NCBI GenBank assembly: GCA_934533075.1
Contig: CAKTBJ010000003.1
Coordinates: forward strand, 1-64,000
DNA length: 64,000 nucleotides
Direction: 5' to 3'
Origin: an uncultured Paracoccus sp.
GTDB lineage: Bacteria > Pseudomonadota > Alphaproteobacteria > Rhodobacterales > Rhodobacteraceae
The notes beneath the pieces were generated by a model, which worked only from the letters and a program-made list of their open reading frames with translations, did no database searches and was not told the DNA's origin. Positions 17,870-26,349 of this stretch are shown here, piece by piece. Position 1 is the stretch's first letter. Every line of letters starts with the position of its first letter. The translations under genes were made by a program, and so were the position numbers.

Positions 17870-19128
17870 GACGCCACCCCGTTCATGTCCAGCTCGCGGC
17901 TGACCAGCCGCTGCACCGAGGCCGAGGCATCGCCCAGTTGCAGCCGATAGCCCGAGGTCGCGCGCGAAAACATGTTGTAGATCACCACCGCCGGGATCGC
18001 GGCGACCAGGCCGATGCCGGTGGCCAGCAGGGCCTCGGCGATGCCGGGGGCGACGACGGTCAGGTTGGTGGTCTGCGCCCTGGCGATGCCGATGAAGCTG
18101 TTCATGATGCCCCAGACGGTGCCGAACAGCCCCACGAAGGGCGCGGTCGAGCCGACGGTGGCCAGCAGCCCGGTGCCGCGGGTGATGCGGCGGGTGGCGC
18201 GGGCCTCGATGCGGTCCAGATGCGAGGCCACGCGCTCCTTGACGCCTTGCTGGCCGACCAGGGCCAGCGCCGGGGCCGAGCGGTCCACCTCGCGCGCGGC
18301 GGCGCGCAGCATGAGGCTGGCCGGGTCGTTGCGCTGGCCGGTGATGCGCAGGGCCGAGGCGATGTCGTCCGCCGTCTCGATGCGGCCATAGCTGCGGCCG
18401 GCGCGGCGGGTGGCGGCGGCCAGTTCGATCAGCTTGACGATGAACACGGTCCAGGTGACCACCGAGGCGAAGGCCAGGCCCACCATCACCGCCTGCACCA
18501 CGATGTCGGCATGGATGAACATGTCCTTGGGCGACAGCGCCATCTGCGGCACGTTCAGTTCGACCGGCGCCGTTGCCGGGCCGGGCGCCACGGGCGCGGC
18601 CGGGATGGCAGGCGCCGCTGCCTCGGGGGCGGCCGGCGCTGCCGTTGCCGGCGCGGCCGCCTCGGGCGCGGTTTCGGCGGGCGGTGCCGGCGTGGTCGCA
18701 GCGGGTGCTTCCGCCGCCGGCGTGGCGGCCTCGGGCGCGGTCGCGGCGGGTTCCGGGGAGGCTTCCGGCGCGGGTGCGGCGGCCTCGGGCGCGTTGGCAG
18801 CAGGTTCCGAGGAAGCTTCCGGCGTGGTCGCAGCAGGCGTTTCCGCCGCAGGCGCGGCTGTCTCGGGCACGGTCGCGGCGGGTTCCGCCGGGGTCTCCGC
18901 CGCAGGCGTGGTTGCCTCGGGCGTCGTGGCGGCGGGCGTCCCTGCTGCCGGTGCGACGGCTTCGGGCTGCGCGGGGGCTTCCGCCGCCGGCGCCGGGGCT
19001 GGGACCGCCGGCGTTTCCGGCGCGGATTGCACGGGCACCGCCGGCGCCGCCGGAATGGCCGGGTCGGTCCCCTGCGCGGCGGCGGAGGTGGCGAGGAGAA
19101 GGGCGGTGAGGATGAGGGGCAATCGCAT
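17866..19128 (-). CDS. exbB: ExbB motor protein with long Ala/Pro/Glu-rich periplasmic extension
   Basis: A 420-residue ExbB/TolQ/MotA-type channel protein. After a signal-like segment (1-19, ending SAAAQG) comes about 170 residues of low-complexity A-P-E-T sequence (about 21-188). The ExbB core follows, with membrane spans near 206-230, 320-345 and 365-390 and the conserved [20 protein letters not shown]. The usual ExbB is about 240 residues, so the extension nearly doubles it. N-terminally extended ExbB proteins are known in proteobacteria, but the repetitive composition here is extreme. It lies 34 bases after hmuV in the heme-uptake operon and energises TonB. Confidence 0.93.
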   Translation of the reverse strand: MRLPLILTALLLATSAAAQGTDPAIPAAPAVPVQSAPETPAVPAPAPAAEAPAQPEAVAPAAGTPAATTPEATTPAAETPAEPAATVPETAAPAAETPAATTPEASSEPAANAPEAAAPAPEASPEPAATAPEAATPAAEAPAATTPAPPAETAPEAAAPATAAPAAPEAAAPAIPAAPVAPGPATAPVELNVPQMALSPKDMFIHADIVVQAVMVGLAFASVVTWTVFIVKLIELAAATRRAGRSYGRIETADDIASALRITGQRNDPASLMLRAAAREVDRSAPALALVGQQGVKERVASHLDRIEARATRRITRGTGLLATVGSTAPFVGLFGTVWGIMNSFIGIARAQTTNLTVVAPGIAEALLATGIGLVAAIPAVVIYNMFSRATSGYRLQLGDASASVQRLVSRELDMNGVAS

Positions 19129-19162
19129 TGCTGGGCTTCTTCGGTCCTGGTTCGTTATGGGT

Positions 19163-19939
19163 TCAGTGCGCCATCTGCGGCAGCAGCCAGACGCCGCTTT
19201 CAGGGGCGCGGTTCACGCAAAGCCGGCAGCCATAGGCGGCCGAGAGGCGGGCTTCGGTCATCACTTCGGCGGGGCTGCCCTGGCTGAGGATGCGGCCATC
19301 CTCCATCAGCAGCATGGTATCGGCGAACATCGCCGACAGGTTCAGGTCGTGCATCACCGCGACCACGCCGCCGCCGGCATCGGCAAAGCCGCGCAGCAGC
19401 CGCATCACCTGCAACTGGTGGCCGATGTCCAGCGCGGCCACCGGCTCGTCCACCATCAGCCAGCTTGCGCGGCCCCGATGCACCGGGTGCCAGACCTGCG
19501 CGCGCACGCGGGCGAGGTGGCAGCGCGCCTGCTCGCCCCCCGACAGCTGGCTGAACCAGCCGTCGATGCGATGGGCGAGGCCGACTTCGGCCAGCGCCCG
19601 CTCGGGCAGGTCGGGGATAGGGGCGGCATGGCCGGCCTCGGCGCCCATGCGCACGACCTCGCGCAGGGAAAAGGCGAAGCCCACGCTGGTCGCCTGCTCC
19701 AGCACGGCGCGGCGGGGCGCGAGGTCGCGCGGCGACAGGGTGGAGAGGTCGGCGCCGGCCAGCGTGACCTGGCCACGGCGCGGGGCGTATTCGCCGGTCA
19801 GGGCGCGCATCAGCGTGGTCTTGCCGGAGCCGTTCGGGCCGACGATGGCGGTGATCCGGCCGGGCAGGGCGGTGAAGTCCACCCCGTGCAGGATGTCGCG
19901 GCGGGCGAGGGTGACGGTGATGTCGCGGGCGATCAGCAT
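19163..19939 (-). CDS. hmuV: Heme ABC transporter ATP-binding protein HmuV
   Basis: A 258-residue single ABC ATPase: Walker A GPNGSGKT at 34-41, signature [14 protein letters not shown], Walker [14 protein letters not shown], then the switch histidine in [10 protein letters not shown]. The insertion between signature and Walker B ([12 protein letters not shown]) is typical of HmuV. It powers import of heme across the inner membrane with HmuU and HmuT. It starts one base after hmuU ends and precedes exbB. Confidence 0.95.
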   Translation of the reverse strand: MLIARDITVTLARRDILHGVDFTALPGRITAIVGPNGSGKTTLMRALTGEYAPRRGQVTLAGADLSTLSPRDLAPRRAVLEQATSVGFAFSLREVVRMGAEAGHAAPIPDLPERALAEVGLAHRIDGWFSQLSGGEQARCHLARVRAQVWHPVHRGRASWLMVDEPVAALDIGHQLQVMRLLRGFADAGGGVVAVMHDLNLSAMFADTMLLMEDGRILSQGSPAEVMTEARLSAAYGCRLCVNRAPESGVWLLPQMAH

Positions 19940-19940
19940 G

Positions 19941-21023
19941 TCAGGCCTCGATCACCTGGCGCCGCGACAGCAGCACCCACAGGAAGACCGGCGCGCCGAT
20001 CAGCGCCATGACGATGCCGATGGGCAGTTCCGCCGGCGCCACCAGCAGCCGGCTGGCCGTATCGGCGCCGATCAGCAGCGAGGCCCCCAGCAGCGCCGAG
20101 GCCGGCAGGATCGCGCGGTGGTCGGGGCCGAGGACCAGCCGCAGCAGATGCGGCACCACGATGCCGACGAAGCCGATGCCGCCCGACACCGCCACCGCCG
20201 CCCCGGCCGCCGCCGCGACCAGCAGGATGGCGGCGGTCTTGATGCGTTCGACATGGGTGCCCATGTGGCGCGCGGCGGCCTCGCCCAGCGCCAGCGCATT
20301 GAGGCCCCGCGCCAGCAGCGGCGCCAGCAGCACCGCCGCCGCCAGCATCGGGCCGGCGGTCAGCACCTTGGCCCAGCTTGCCCCGGCCAGCGAGCCGAGG
20401 CCCCAGAAGGTCAGGTCGCGCAACTGCCGGTCGTCGGCCATGAACACCATGATGCCCATGATCGCCGAGGCCAGCGCGCCCAGCACGATCCCGGCCAGCA
20501 GCAGCATGGCCATCGACACCCGGCCACGGGCGCGGGCGATGCGATAGAGGATGATCATCGTCGCCCAGGCGCCGGCAAAGGCCATCACCGGCACCAGATA
20601 CTGGCCCAGCCGGTCCTGGAGGCCCAAAGGCAGCATCCCGCCCAGCACGATCGCCGTGACCGCGCCGAGGCCGCCGCCGGCGCTGACACCCACAATTCCG
20701 GGATCGGCCAGCGGGTTGCGGAACAGCCCCTGCATGATCGCGCCGGACACCGCCAGCCCGGCGCCGACCAGCCCGCCCAGCACCAGCCGGGGCAGGCGGA
20801 TATGGTAGAGGATGGCGGATTCCGCCGGCGACAGGCTGCGGGTCAGCGCCTGCCACGGTGACAGGCCCGAGGCCCCGAGGCTGAGCGCCAGCCCCGCCGC
20901 CAGCACCAGCAGCAGCCCCAGCCCGGCCAGCACCAGACCCGGCGCCAGCCGCAGCGCCTGCGGCGCCGGGGCCGGCGGGCGACGGCGGGCGGCGGGGCCG
21001 GCGCTCATGGTCTGGTCGGACAT
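19941..21023 (-). CDS. hmuU: Heme ABC transporter permease HmuU (FecCD family)
   Basis: A 360-residue inner-membrane permease of the FecCD/BtuC type with about ten hydrophobic spans. Characteristic blocks: RLPRLVLGGLVGAGLAVSG, GLFRNPLADPGIVGVSAGGG, and the ATPase-contacting GGIGFVGIVVPHLLRLVLG. An extra 25-residue Pro/Arg-rich cytoplasmic N-terminus precedes the first span. It lies 22 bases after hmuT and one base before hmuV in the operon. Confidence 0.95.
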   Translation of the reverse strand: MSDQTMSAGPAARRRPPAPAPQALRLAPGLVLAGLGLLLVLAAGLALSLGASGLSPWQALTRSLSPAESAILYHIRLPRLVLGGLVGAGLAVSGAIMQGLFRNPLADPGIVGVSAGGGLGAVTAIVLGGMLPLGLQDRLGQYLVPVMAFAGAWATMIILYRIARARGRVSMAMLLLAGIVLGALASAIMGIMVFMADDRQLRDLTFWGLGSLAGASWAKVLTAGPMLAAAVLLAPLLARGLNALALGEAAARHMGTHVERIKTAAILLVAAAAGAAVAVSGGIGFVGIVVPHLLRLVLGPDHRAILPASALLGASLLIGADTASRLLVAPAELPIGIVMALIGAPVFLWVLLSRRQVIEA

Positions 21024-21045
21024 GCCGGGGGACCTCCTGCGCGCG

Positions 21046-21909
21046 TCATTCGCCGGCGGCGGCCGGCATGGCCCGCGCGATGGCTTCGTGCAGGGCGGCG
21101 ACGGCTTCGGGGGTGCGCGGGCCGAAGCCCAGCAGCAGCCCGCCGGGCAGCGAGATTAACCGCCTTGCCTTGCCGGCCGGGGTCTCGGTCAGCGCCGGAT
21201 GGGTGATGTATTCGTCGGGCGTGCCGGCCACCGCGTCGCGGGTGCCGCCGGTCTGCATGGTCAGCACGATGTCGGGGGCCGAAGCCGCCACGGCCTCGTC
21301 GCCCAGAGCCTTGTAGCCGCTGAAGCCCGAGACCGCGTTCTCGGCCCCGGCCATCGCGATGATCGCCGCGGCGGCGGTGCCCTCGCCCGCGCCCATCAGC
21401 CGGCCGCCGCTGTTGGACAGCACGAACAGCACCCGCGGGCGCGGCGCGTCGCCCGGATCGGCGGCGGCGATGGCGGCCTCGATCTGCGCCTCGACCTCGG
21501 CCCGCAGCGCCCGCCCGGCCTCCGGCACGCCCAGCGCGTCGGCGATGGTGGCGATGCGCGCGCCCACGCCCTCGACGCTGGGGGTTTCGGGGACCGTCAC
21601 CATCGTCACCCCGGCCGATTCCAGCGCCGCCAATGTCTCGGGCGGGCCGGCATCGGCGCTCATCAGCACGAGGTCCGGTTCCATCGCCAGCACCCCCTCG
21701 GGCGAGAGCGCGCGCAGATAGCCCAGGTCGGGCAGCGCCAGCGCCTCGGGCGGGAAGGTCGAGGTGGTATCGCGCGCCACCAGCCGGCCCTGCTGGCCCA
21801 GCCGGTAGACGATCTCGGTCACGTCGCCGCCGATGGCGGCCACGCGGTCCTGCGCCAGCGCCGCGCCCGGCAGCAGCGCGGCCAGCAGGGCAAGGCGGGC
21901 CAGCCGCAT
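21046..21909 (-). CDS. hmuT: Periplasmic heme-binding protein HmuT
   Basis: A 287-residue substrate-binding protein of the TroA/BtuF-like class. The signal peptide MRLARLALLAALLPGAALAQ is cleaved at about residue 20. The mature protein starts DRVAAIGGDVTEIVYRLG, as in HmuT/ShuT, and continues with the second-lobe motif VLFVLSNSGGRLMGAG. It carries heme from the outer-membrane receptor to HmuUV. The ATG overlaps the hmuS stop as TGATG, which fixes the start. Confidence 0.93.
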   Translation of the reverse strand: MRLARLALLAALLPGAALAQDRVAAIGGDVTEIVYRLGQQGRLVARDTTSTFPPEALALPDLGYLRALSPEGVLAMEPDLVLMSADAGPPETLAALESAGVTMVTVPETPSVEGVGARIATIADALGVPEAGRALRAEVEAQIEAAIAAADPGDAPRPRVLFVLSNSGGRLMGAGEGTAAAAIIAMAGAENAVSGFSGYKALGDEAVAASAPDIVLTMQTGGTRDAVAGTPDEYITHPALTETPAGKARRLISLPGGLLLGFGPRTPEAVAALHEAIARAMPAAAGE

Positions 21910-22931
21910 CACACGGCTTCCAGATCGGCTTCGGGCAGGGCGTCGATGACCTCGGCCCAGGGTTCGGTCGCGGCCGGTCCCTCCTTCAGCACGCCGTAGA
22001 ACTGGGCGATCAGCTCGCCCTCGGCATCGAAACATTCGACCGAGCGCGCCATGCCCAGCACGGTGGGCTTGTTGACCGCATAGACCTCGGCCACGCGGTC
22101 GGCGCGCAGGTGCAGCGAGGTGCCGGGATCGAGGATGTTGATCCACGGTCCCATGCCCACGACCTTGCGGATCGGGCCGGTATGGATCTCGATCATGCCC
22201 ATGTTGCCGACGAAGATCATGAAGGGGAAGCCGCCGGCGGCGGTGTCCTCCAGCAGCTTCGTGACCGAGGCCGGCGCCAGCGGGCGGGCCAGGTCGTTTT
22301 CCACGATGCGATAGGCGCCCAGCCGGTTCATGCCCAGCCGGCCCACCATCGGGAAGAACTGGTGGGTGTCGGTCATCGCCAGCCAGTCGCGGCGCAGATC
22401 GGCGGCGCGGGCCGGGTCGCCCTTGGCGCGGACCGGCGGGCGGCGCGGCCGCAGGGCCAGCGGGCCGTCCTCGCGCAGGCCGTCCACCAGCGGCGCCCAG
22501 GCGTCGCGGTCGCTGGCATCGCGCAGGTATATCTTGTGCACCGCATCCCCGGCCGCGTCGAAGACCTGGATCGACTGCCTGCCCTCCTCCTCGACGGCGA
22601 AGGCATGCACCCAATGCGCCGGAAAGACGCGCAGGTCGATCTCGCCGTTGATGACCACGCCGGCATGGTCGCCGCCGCGATATTCGGCATAGGTGCCGGT
22701 CTTTTCCAGCACCGCGGATTCGTTGCGGGTCAGCGCCATGACCGGGCCGAGTGCGGCCAGTGCCGGCATCAGCCGGCGCGGGTCGGCGCTGATGCGGGTG
22801 GCGCCCTGGCCCAGATGCGCGGCAACCAGTTCGGCCTCGCGCAGGCCAAGCTGATGGGCCAGGTCGCGGGCGCGGGTCTTGGGCGCCTCGGCGCGGCGGG
22901 CGCGGATTTCGGCGGGCGAGAGCTGGGTCAT
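21909..22931 (-). CDS. hmuS: Hemin-degrading/heme-trafficking factor HmuS
   Basis: A 340-residue cytoplasmic heme-binding protein of the HemS/ChuS family, which receives imported heme and is reported to degrade or pass it on. The two halves are structural repeats: YAEYRGGDHAGVVINGEIDL in the first and MIFVGNMGMIEIHTGPI in the second. The conserved heme-ligand histidine region TDTHQFFPMVGRLG places His190. The ATG at 22931 has ACGGAG upstream. First gene of the heme-uptake operon; it is separated by 321 bases from the divergent receptor gene. Confidence 0.93.
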   Translation of the reverse strand: MTQLSPAEIRARRAEAPKTRARDLAHQLGLREAELVAAHLGQGATRISADPRRLMPALAALGPVMALTRNESAVLEKTGTYAEYRGGDHAGVVINGEIDLRVFPAHWVHAFAVEEEGRQSIQVFDAAGDAVHKIYLRDASDRDAWAPLVDGLREDGPLALRPRRPPVRAKGDPARAADLRRDWLAMTDTHQFFPMVGRLGMNRLGAYRIVENDLARPLAPASVTKLLEDTAAGGFPFMIFVGNMGMIEIHTGPIRKVVGMGPWINILDPGTSLHLRADRVAEVYAVNKPTVLGMARSVECFDAEGELIAQFYGVLKEGPAATEPWAEVIDALPEADLEAV

Positions 22932-23059
22932 CGGAGGCTCCGTCAAGCAGCAGGAACGGGTTGCCAGCCGGCGGCACAAGGCCCTGCCGGCAGTCGGTTC
23001 GGAAGGCGCCGGGGCGTCGTCGGGGCGGTTTGTCGCATGGCCGGCGCGGGCTTGCAAGG

Positions 23060-23089
23060 ATAATAGAGTAAAACAATCAGGATTGACAA
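23060..23089 (-). promoter_or_regulatory. Promoter of the hmuS operon with overlapping dyad
   Basis: On the minus strand TTGTCA (23089-23084) and TATTAT (23065-23060), separated by 18 bases, form a good sigma-70-type promoter inside the only AT-rich patch of the 321-base intergenic region 22932-23252. A perfect inverted repeat CAATC-AG-GATTG (23074-23085) overlaps the -35 side and is a candidate site for an iron regulator (Fur, Irr or RirA type; which one is not determinable). A TTGACA at 23083-23088 on the plus strand could serve hmuR, but its -10 is poor. The rest of the gap shows nothing recognisable. Confidence 0.55.
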
Positions 23090-23252
23090 GGGGCCGCCTC
23101 CCGGCGATCCAGAAGACAGGCGGCCCGTGGCCGTCCGTCCATTTCCCAGCCAGCCGGCCAGGCCGAACGCCCGACCCCCGCGCCCTTGCCGCCCCCGGCA
23201 GGCCGCGCCCTTTTTCCATTGACGCCCGCCGATGGCGGAACGGAGACACCGC

Positions 23253-25274
23253 ATGCGCAAGACCCGCCTTCCCCTCACCCTCGGCGTGCTGGCCGTCAGC
23301 CTGCCGGCGGCGGCGCCGGTGCTGGCGCAAGGCGCGCCGATCCAGCTTGACGCGATCACCCTGATCGGCACCGGCCTGCCGACCGAGGTGATGACGAATC
23401 CCGCCTCGATCACCGTCATCGAGGCCGAGGCGATCGCGCACACCGCCCCTGTCACCGTCACCGCCCTGCTGCGCGATGTGCCCGGCCTTCAGGTCAGCGA
23501 GGAAGGGATCGAGCGCGTCTCGCTGCGCGGCGAGGAGTCCAGCCGCGTCGCCATCCTGATCGACGGGCAGGCGCTGACCGACCACACGGGTTACGGCACG
23601 CCGGTGCTGGTCGACCCGACGATGATCGAGCGGATCGAGGTGGTGCGCGGCTCCTCCTCGGTGGTGTCCGGCAACCGCGCCATCGGCGGGGCGATCAACA
23701 TCATCACCAAACGCGGCGCCGACAGGCCGCTGGTGGTGACGGCGACCGGCGGCTGGATCTCGGCCACGCGCGGGCATCGCGGATCGGTCACGGCGGCGGG
23801 GACCGTGGATGCCGGGGCCGGGCAGTTCGACTACCGCCTGACCTGGGGCCGCATGTCGCAGGGCGACCGCCACACCCCCGACGGCGTGCTGGAGGACAGT
23901 GCCACCAACGACCGCACCCTGTCGGCGCATCTGGGTTATCGCCTGGGCGACCATTACTTCGGGCTGAAGGCGCAACGCTACGACCTCGCCGCGCAGGTCT
24001 ATACGGGCGACCCGGATTTCATCATCGACCTGCCGCGCCGCGACCTGCGCAAGGTCGGGCTGTTCTATGAGGGCACCGACCTCGCCCCCTGGCTGGACCG
24101 GCTGAGCGTGGACATCTACCGCCAGACCATCGCGCGCGAGTTCAGCAACGACATCACCCAGCCGATGGGACCGGCGGGCAACCTGCATGTGCTGTCGCTG
24201 TCCACAGACCGCCAGCGCACCGCCGGCGCGCGGCTGAAGGCCGAGATGCGCTTCTCGGACCGCAGCCGCACCGTGGCCGGCATCGAATACGAGCTGGACG
24301 GGCTGGAATCCGACAAGGATTCGACCACGACCATGCCGGGCGTGCCGATGCCGATCACCAGCCTGCGCTATGACAAGGCCACCATCCGCACCCTGTCGGT
24401 CTTTGCCCAGCACGAGATCGACGTGACCGATGACGTGACCGCGATCTTCGGCGGCCGCTGGTATCATGTCGAGGCCAGCCATGACGCATCGCGCACCAAT
24501 GGCGCACCGAACCCGACCACCGGGTCCAGCGATTCGCTGGCGCTCGGCTCGGTCGGGCTGGTCTGGTCGCCCTCGGAGACCTACACGCTGCGCGCCAATA
24601 TCTCGCAGGGCTATATCTATCCGACGCTGGGGCAGCTGTTTCTGACCACCACGGCCGGCGGCACCACCATCACCGGCAACCCGGACCTGAAGCCCGAGCA
24701 GGCGACCACCTTCGAGCTGGGCGCCCGCATGGCGCAGGGCGGGGCGCAGGTGGACGCGACGCTGTTCTACAGCCGCGCCCGCGACTATATCGCCACCTTC
24801 TCGACCGGGCCGCGCACCGGCAGCTATGAAAATGTCGATGCCGCGCGCAGCTGGGGGCTGGAGGTTCATGCCGAATATGCCAGCGACGCCTGGGGCCTGA
24901 CGCCCTATGCCACCGTGGCGCTGCTGCGGCGCGAGCTGGAATACGGCAACGGCTATACGACCAGGGACGGCGGCGCGCCCGCGGTCTCGGGCCGGATCGG
25001 GCTGCGCAAAAGCTGGTCGCTGGCCGAGGCCGAGGTCAATGCCGACCTGTTCCTGCGCGGCGAAAGCCGGGTGACGCTGCGCGACAGCGCCGGCGCGGTG
25101 TCGAACGAATCGGCGGGCTGGGCGACGGTCAACCTCTCGGCCAGCGTGCAGTGGGACAGCGGGCTGTCGCTGGTGGCCGAGCTGACCAACCTGGGCAATC
25201 GCAGTTACGAGCCTTACGGCCAGATGCCGGGGGCCGAGCGGGGCATCAGCCTGTTCGTGACCAAGGCGTTCTGA
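23253..25274 (+). CDS. hmuR: TonB-dependent heme receptor HmuR
   Basis: A 673-residue outer-membrane receptor. A signal peptide (about 1-26, ending PVLAQG) is followed by a TonB-box-like DAITLIGTG and a plug domain (ASITVIEAEAI, then VSLRGEESSRVAILIDGQ and IERIEVVRGSSSVVSGNRAIGGAINIIT). The 22-strand barrel ends with an aromatic C-terminus, FVTKAF. In the barrel, the region with YIYPTLGQLF and GNPDLKPEQATTFELG corresponds to the FRAP/NPNL heme-binding box of heme receptors. ATG at 23253 has CGGAGA upstream. Divergent from hmuSTUV-exbBD-tonB, and followed by a terminator. Confidence 0.93.
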   Translation: MRKTRLPLTLGVLAVSLPAAAPVLAQGAPIQLDAITLIGTGLPTEVMTNPASITVIEAEAIAHTAPVTVTALLRDVPGLQVSEEGIERVSLRGEESSRVAILIDGQALTDHTGYGTPVLVDPTMIERIEVVRGSSSVVSGNRAIGGAINIITKRGADRPLVVTATGGWISATRGHRGSVTAAGTVDAGAGQFDYRLTWGRMSQGDRHTPDGVLEDSATNDRTLSAHLGYRLGDHYFGLKAQRYDLAAQVYTGDPDFIIDLPRRDLRKVGLFYEGTDLAPWLDRLSVDIYRQTIAREFSNDITQPMGPAGNLHVLSLSTDRQRTAGARLKAEMRFSDRSRTVAGIEYELDGLESDKDSTTTMPGVPMPITSLRYDKATIRTLSVFAQHEIDVTDDVTAIFGGRWYHVEASHDASRTNGAPNPTTGSSDSLALGSVGLVWSPSETYTLRANISQGYIYPTLGQLFLTTTAGGTTITGNPDLKPEQATTFELGARMAQGGAQVDATLFYSRARDYIATFSTGPRTGSYENVDAARSWGLEVHAEYASDAWGLTPYATVALLRRELEYGNGYTTRDGGAPAVSGRIGLRKSWSLAEAEVNADLFLRGESRVTLRDSAGAVSNESAGWATVNLSASVQWDSGLSLVAELTNLGNRSYEPYGQMPGAERGISLFVTKAF

Positions 25275-25298
25275 GGCACGGTTCATCCGGTGCGGCAA

Positions 25299-25322
25299 GG
25301 CCGGCGGGCATCCCCGCCGGCC
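25299..25322 (+). terminator. Terminator-like hairpin after hmuR
   Basis: Perfect 10-base stem (GGCCGGCGGG and CCCGCCGGCC) with loop CATC, 25 bases after the hmuR stop. There is no T-run after it, so efficiency is uncertain. Confidence 0.6.
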
Positions 25323-25382
25323 TCCTGCATGTGTGCGTGGGGCACGACACACGTTTGGATTGCAGAGGCGTCAAACCAGATA

Positions 25383-25411
25383 TTGACACTTCGCCGCGAT
25401 GTGACGCTAAT
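25383..25411 (+). promoter_or_regulatory. Promoter of the riboswitch-nrd transcript
   Basis: TTGACA (25383-25388), a 17-base spacer and GCTAAT (25406-25411) precede the cobalamin aptamer directly. A start near 25418 would put the aptamer at the 5' end of the mRNA. Confidence 0.6.
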
Positions 25412-25413
25412 GG

Positions 25414-25577
25414 TGGTGTCATGGTTCCCTCGGGGCGACTCGGGGGTGAAAAGGGAAGTCGGTGTGAATCCGACGCTGCCCCCGCAACTGTCAGCGGTGA
25501 GCAAAGCCGGAAAACCACTGGGGAAGCCCCCTGGGAAGGCCGGCCGCGCGCCGATCCGCCAGCCAGGAGACCTGCCA
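25414..25577 (+). ncRNA. Cobalamin riboswitch upstream of nrdHIEF
   Basis: Textbook B12 aptamer: AAAAGGGAAGTCGGTGTGAA (25450-25469), TCCGAC, the B12 box GCTGCCCCCGCAACTGTCAG (25475-25494), AACCACTGGGG, CTGGGAAGGC, and the closing AGCCAGGAGACCTGCC (25561-25576). The AGGAG of the closing element is placed like a ribosome-binding site for an ATG at 25577. Binding of adenosylcobalamin is expected to shut down the downstream B12-independent ribonucleotide reductase, a known logic in bacteria that also have the B12-dependent class II enzyme. Confidence 0.95.
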
Positions 25578-25693
25578 TGACGCAAGAAACGGAACCGTGC
25601 GGCGGGCGCGGGGCGTGGTTCGCGGCTGGCCCTTCGGCCCGCCGGCCATGTCGCTGCCCGCTCCGCCGAAACAGGAACGAGAGGCCCACAGGC

Positions 25694-25915
25694 ATGACCA
25701 TTACCGTCTATTCCAAACCCTCCTGCGTGCAATGCACCGCGACCACCCGCGCGCTGGACGCCCGTGGCCTGGATTATCGCCTGATCGATCTGACCGAGGA
25801 CGATGCGGCGATGGATCTGGTCACGTCGCTGGGCTATCGCCAGGCCCCGGTCGTGGTGGCGGGCGAAGCGCATTGGGCGGGCTTTCGCCCCGACATGATC
25901 GGCACCCTGGCCTGA
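25694..25915 (+). CDS. nrdH: Glutaredoxin-like electron donor NrdH
   Basis: A 73-residue NrdH redoxin that reduces class Ib ribonucleotide reductase. The redox motif is CVQC at residues 11-14 ([16 protein letters not shown]), followed by the cis-proline region QAPVVVAG and the C-terminal WAGFRPDMI, all typical. The ATG at 25694 gives the family length. An in-frame ATG at 25577, right after the riboswitch, would add 39 residues of GC-rich nonsense-like sequence and is considered unlikely, although it has an AGGAG element in front. First gene of nrdHIEF, 17 bases before the nrdI start. Confidence 0.93.
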   Translation: MTITVYSKPSCVQCTATTRALDARGLDYRLIDLTEDDAAMDLVTSLGYRQAPVVVAGEAHWAGFRPDMIGTLA

Positions 25916-25932
25916 GGGCGGGGGGCAGGGGT

Positions 25933-26349
25933 TTGGGCGGCCTGGTCTATTTTTCCTCGGCCTCGCAGAACACGGCGCGGTTCGTGGCGCGGCTGGGCCT
26001 GCCGGCCCTGCGCATCCCGGTCTCGCCGCGCGACGTGATGCCCGCGCCGGCCGGCCCCTATGTGCTGATCTGCCCGACCTTCGCCGATGGCGAGGGTCGC
26101 GGCGCGGTTCCCAAGCAGGTGATCCGCTTTCTGAACGATCCCGGCCGCCGCGCGGGCTTGCGCGGCGTCATCGCCTCCGGCAACCGCAATTTCGGCGCGA
26201 CCTTCGCGCTGGCCGGGCGGGTGATCGCCGAAAAATGCAATGTGCCCGTGCTGTATCGCTTCGAGCTGGCCGGGACTGATCTGGACATCGCCCGCATTCG
26301 TGCCGGGTTGGGGAAATTCTGGGGGACGGAATGCTTGACAACGGCCTGA
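25933..26349 (+). CDS. nrdI: Flavodoxin-like NrdI
   Basis: A 138-residue flavodoxin-like protein that supplies oxidant for assembling the Mn cofactor of NrdF. Family motifs: [17 protein letters not shown], the FMN-loop region [20 protein letters not shown] and [15 protein letters not shown]. The start is TTG at 25933, behind a G-rich GGGGCAGGGG; no ATG or GTG exists that keeps the conserved N-terminus. The 3' end overlaps nrdE by 19 bases. Confidence 0.93.
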   Translation: MGGLVYFSSASQNTARFVARLGLPALRIPVSPRDVMPAPAGPYVLICPTFADGEGRGAVPKQVIRFLNDPGRRAGLRGVIASGNRNFGATFALAGRVIAEKCNVPVLYRFELAGTDLDIARIRAGLGKFWGTECLTTA

